Under the pieces are notes generated by a model. It searched no databases. It saw only the letters and a program-made list of their open reading frames with translations, and had not been told where the DNA came from. A DNA stretch of 7,399 bases from CBHWET01 sp966112985 (GTDB taxonomy: Bacteria > Verrucomicrobiota > Verrucomicrobiia > Limisphaerales > JACDHS01). The position numbers and the translations under genes are program-made. This document shows positions 6,464 to 7,399 of the stretch, one piece after another. Where the stretch lies: assembly GCA_966112985.1 (NCBI GenBank), contig CBHWET010000264.1, positions 1-7,399 on the forward strand, read 5' to 3'. Every line of letters begins with the position of its first letter. Positions within the stretch are counted from its first letter, which is position 1.

Positions 6464-7399
6464 TCATCCGCGCTTCATCCGCCTCACCTCATCCACCAAC
6501 ACGCGAGTCGGCGTATTGAGTTCCAGGCTCATGGCTTGCTCCATTGTCACCCAACGAAACTCCTGAGCCTCCTCGTTTAATTTAACGTTCGACCCGTCCA
6601 GCGTCCGGCAAACGTAGTTCAAAAGGACGAAATGAGCTTCCCGATAAAATTCCTTTGAATGAATACAATCCTGTACCAGGACGAACTCAATGTCGTCGAT
6701 ATCCAGATCGGTCTCCTCCTTGATCTCACGTCGCAATGCATCGAGCGATGGTTCGCCAAATTTTATTTTTCCGCCCGGAATGCCCCACATGTTCGACCAC
6801 TTTTGCGTCCGCACCATCAGCATCTCGTTACGAGCGTTAAAAATCAGGGCACCAACTGTAGCGATCGGATGCGAAATGGCAGCGCCCTCAATACCGTGTT
6901 TCCGCTGGACCAACTCAAACGAATTTCGCTCAAGGATTTCTTTCAACTCATCGAGATGCTCAACAATGACATCGGGCTCAGACGCCCGAAGCTGTTCCAG
7001 CCGGTTGTAACCGGTTAATACTGCGCACGAAAAAATTCCGCCATGTTTTGCCGTCTCAACGTCATGCTGCATATCGCCGATAAACAGCGTTTGCTCCGCA
7101 ACCAGGTTGTTCTCACGCAAAATCGCATGAATCTTTTCGCGCTTATCAATCACTCCCGCGTAAGGAACATCGATGAACTTCCCGAAATCAGTCGCCTTCG
7201 CCTGCACCGCCCAATGATCCGCGTGCACGGTGCTTAGGAGAAACGTCCGGATTTTATGGCGACGGCAAAACTCGAGAAATTCCTGCGCGTGCGGCAGAGC
7301 GACGACATTGTCCTGCACCTGTTTGAATCGAAAATGAAACCAGCTTTCGAGCTGTTCCATGGCAAGGTTCGGCAGGTGACGATCGTAAAATTTCGTGAA
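6464..7399 (-). CDS. HAD-superfamily phosphatase fused to a Nudix hydrolase, N-terminus off the window
   Basis: The frame is open for 13 codons above the ATG at 7360 and to the window edge, so that ATG is internal and the start lies beyond 7399. In the 311 visible residues (counted from the edge), the first 155 are a HAD phosphatase of the phosphoglycolate-phosphatase type: motif II LLST (54-57), motif III Lys in DKREK (85-89) and motif IV GDMQHD (108-113). The nucleophile motif DxDxT must be off the window. From about 178 comes a Nudix domain with box GKIKFGE...RREIKEETDL (210-232). Gly in the canonical EExGU end is Asp231; the metal-binding REUxEE glutamates are all present. The C-terminal part (NEEAQEFRWV) resembles nucleoside triphosphatase NudI. 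Two active sites, a phosphatase and a pyrophosphohydrolase, sit in one chain, 30 bases before folB. The substrate is not identified by sequence. Confidence 0.9.
   Translation of the reverse strand, partial: FTKFYDRHLPNLAMEQLESWFHFRFKQVQDNVVALPHAQEFLEFCRRHKIRTFLLSTVHADHWAVQAKATDFGKFIDVPYAGVIDKREKIHAILRENNLVAEQTLFIGDMQHDVETAKHGGIFSCAVLTGYNRLEQLRASEPDVIVEHLDELKEILERNSFELVQRKHGIEGAAISHPIATVGALIFNARNEMLMVRTQKWSNMWGIPGGKIKFGEPSLDALRREIKEETDLDIDDIEFVLVQDCIHSKEFYREAHFVLLNYVCRTLDGSNVKLNEEAQEFRWVTMEQAMSLELNTPTRVLVDEVRRMKRG

Noticed and set aside
7001..7014. Perfect inverted repeat CCGGTT-GT-AACCGG
   Set aside because: It lies inside the HAD domain coding region, has no T tract, and encodes conserved-looking sequence; probably chance.
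7358..7360. ATG as the true start of the HAD-Nudix gene
   Set aside because: The frame stays open to the window edge, and starting here would omit the HAD nucleophile motif DxDxT, which must lie upstream.
1..7399. tRNA, rRNA, CRISPR array, insertion sequence or attachment site
   Set aside because: I looked for these and saw no cloverleaf, regular repeats, transposase or long terminal repeats.

Overview
All eight protein genes I can support lie on the minus strand. Read from the right edge leftwards they are: a HAD-phosphatase/Nudix fusion (start outside the window), folB (dihydroneopterin aldolase), a membrane-anchored TPR protein, a MIP-family channel (aquaporin), ugd (UDP-glucose 6-dehydrogenase), thiE (thiamine-phosphate synthase), a PfkB-family kinase, and a secreted amidase (end outside the window). 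From 7399 to 1595 the genes are packed with gaps of 11 to 77 bases and one 4-base overlap. A clear intrinsic terminator (1534-1577) follows the PfkB kinase. This looks like one long transcription unit, or a tight series of units. The amidase follows after a 227-base spacer that holds the terminator and a leader with short inverted repeats.

The organism looks like a free-living Gram-negative-type bacterium of moderate G+C. Almost no start codon is preceded by a good Shine-Dalgarno sequence. The amidase carries FW-like and golvesin/Xly-like surface domains. Together these suggest the Verrucomicrobiota or a nearby PVC lineage, but this is inference; no rRNA or marker gene is present.

The genes do not form one textbook pathway. 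The right part (HAD-Nudix plus folB) suggests folate biosynthesis: pyrophosphate removal and dephosphorylation of dihydroneopterin triphosphate are the two steps just before FolB, and a fused Nudix pyrophosphohydrolase and HAD phosphatase could in principle do both. This is the most interesting hypothesis here. In the middle, the TPR membrane protein and the channel overlap by ATGA and are probably translationally coupled. The channel's selectivity filter can be read by alignment as His-Ile-Ala-Arg, the type found in plant tonoplast intrinsic proteins rather than in E. coli AqpZ. Ugd supplies UDP-glucuronate for envelope polysaccharides, ThiE joins the two halves of thiamine, and the PfkB protein is a conserved kinase of unknown substrate.

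The left part encodes a secreted zinc amidase with a signal peptide, an Amidase_2/PGRP-type catalytic domain, a four-tryptophan immunoglobulin-like domain and a golvesin/Xly-type domain. Its frame is open from the ATG at 1367 to the window edge (455 codons) and has no stop inside the window.
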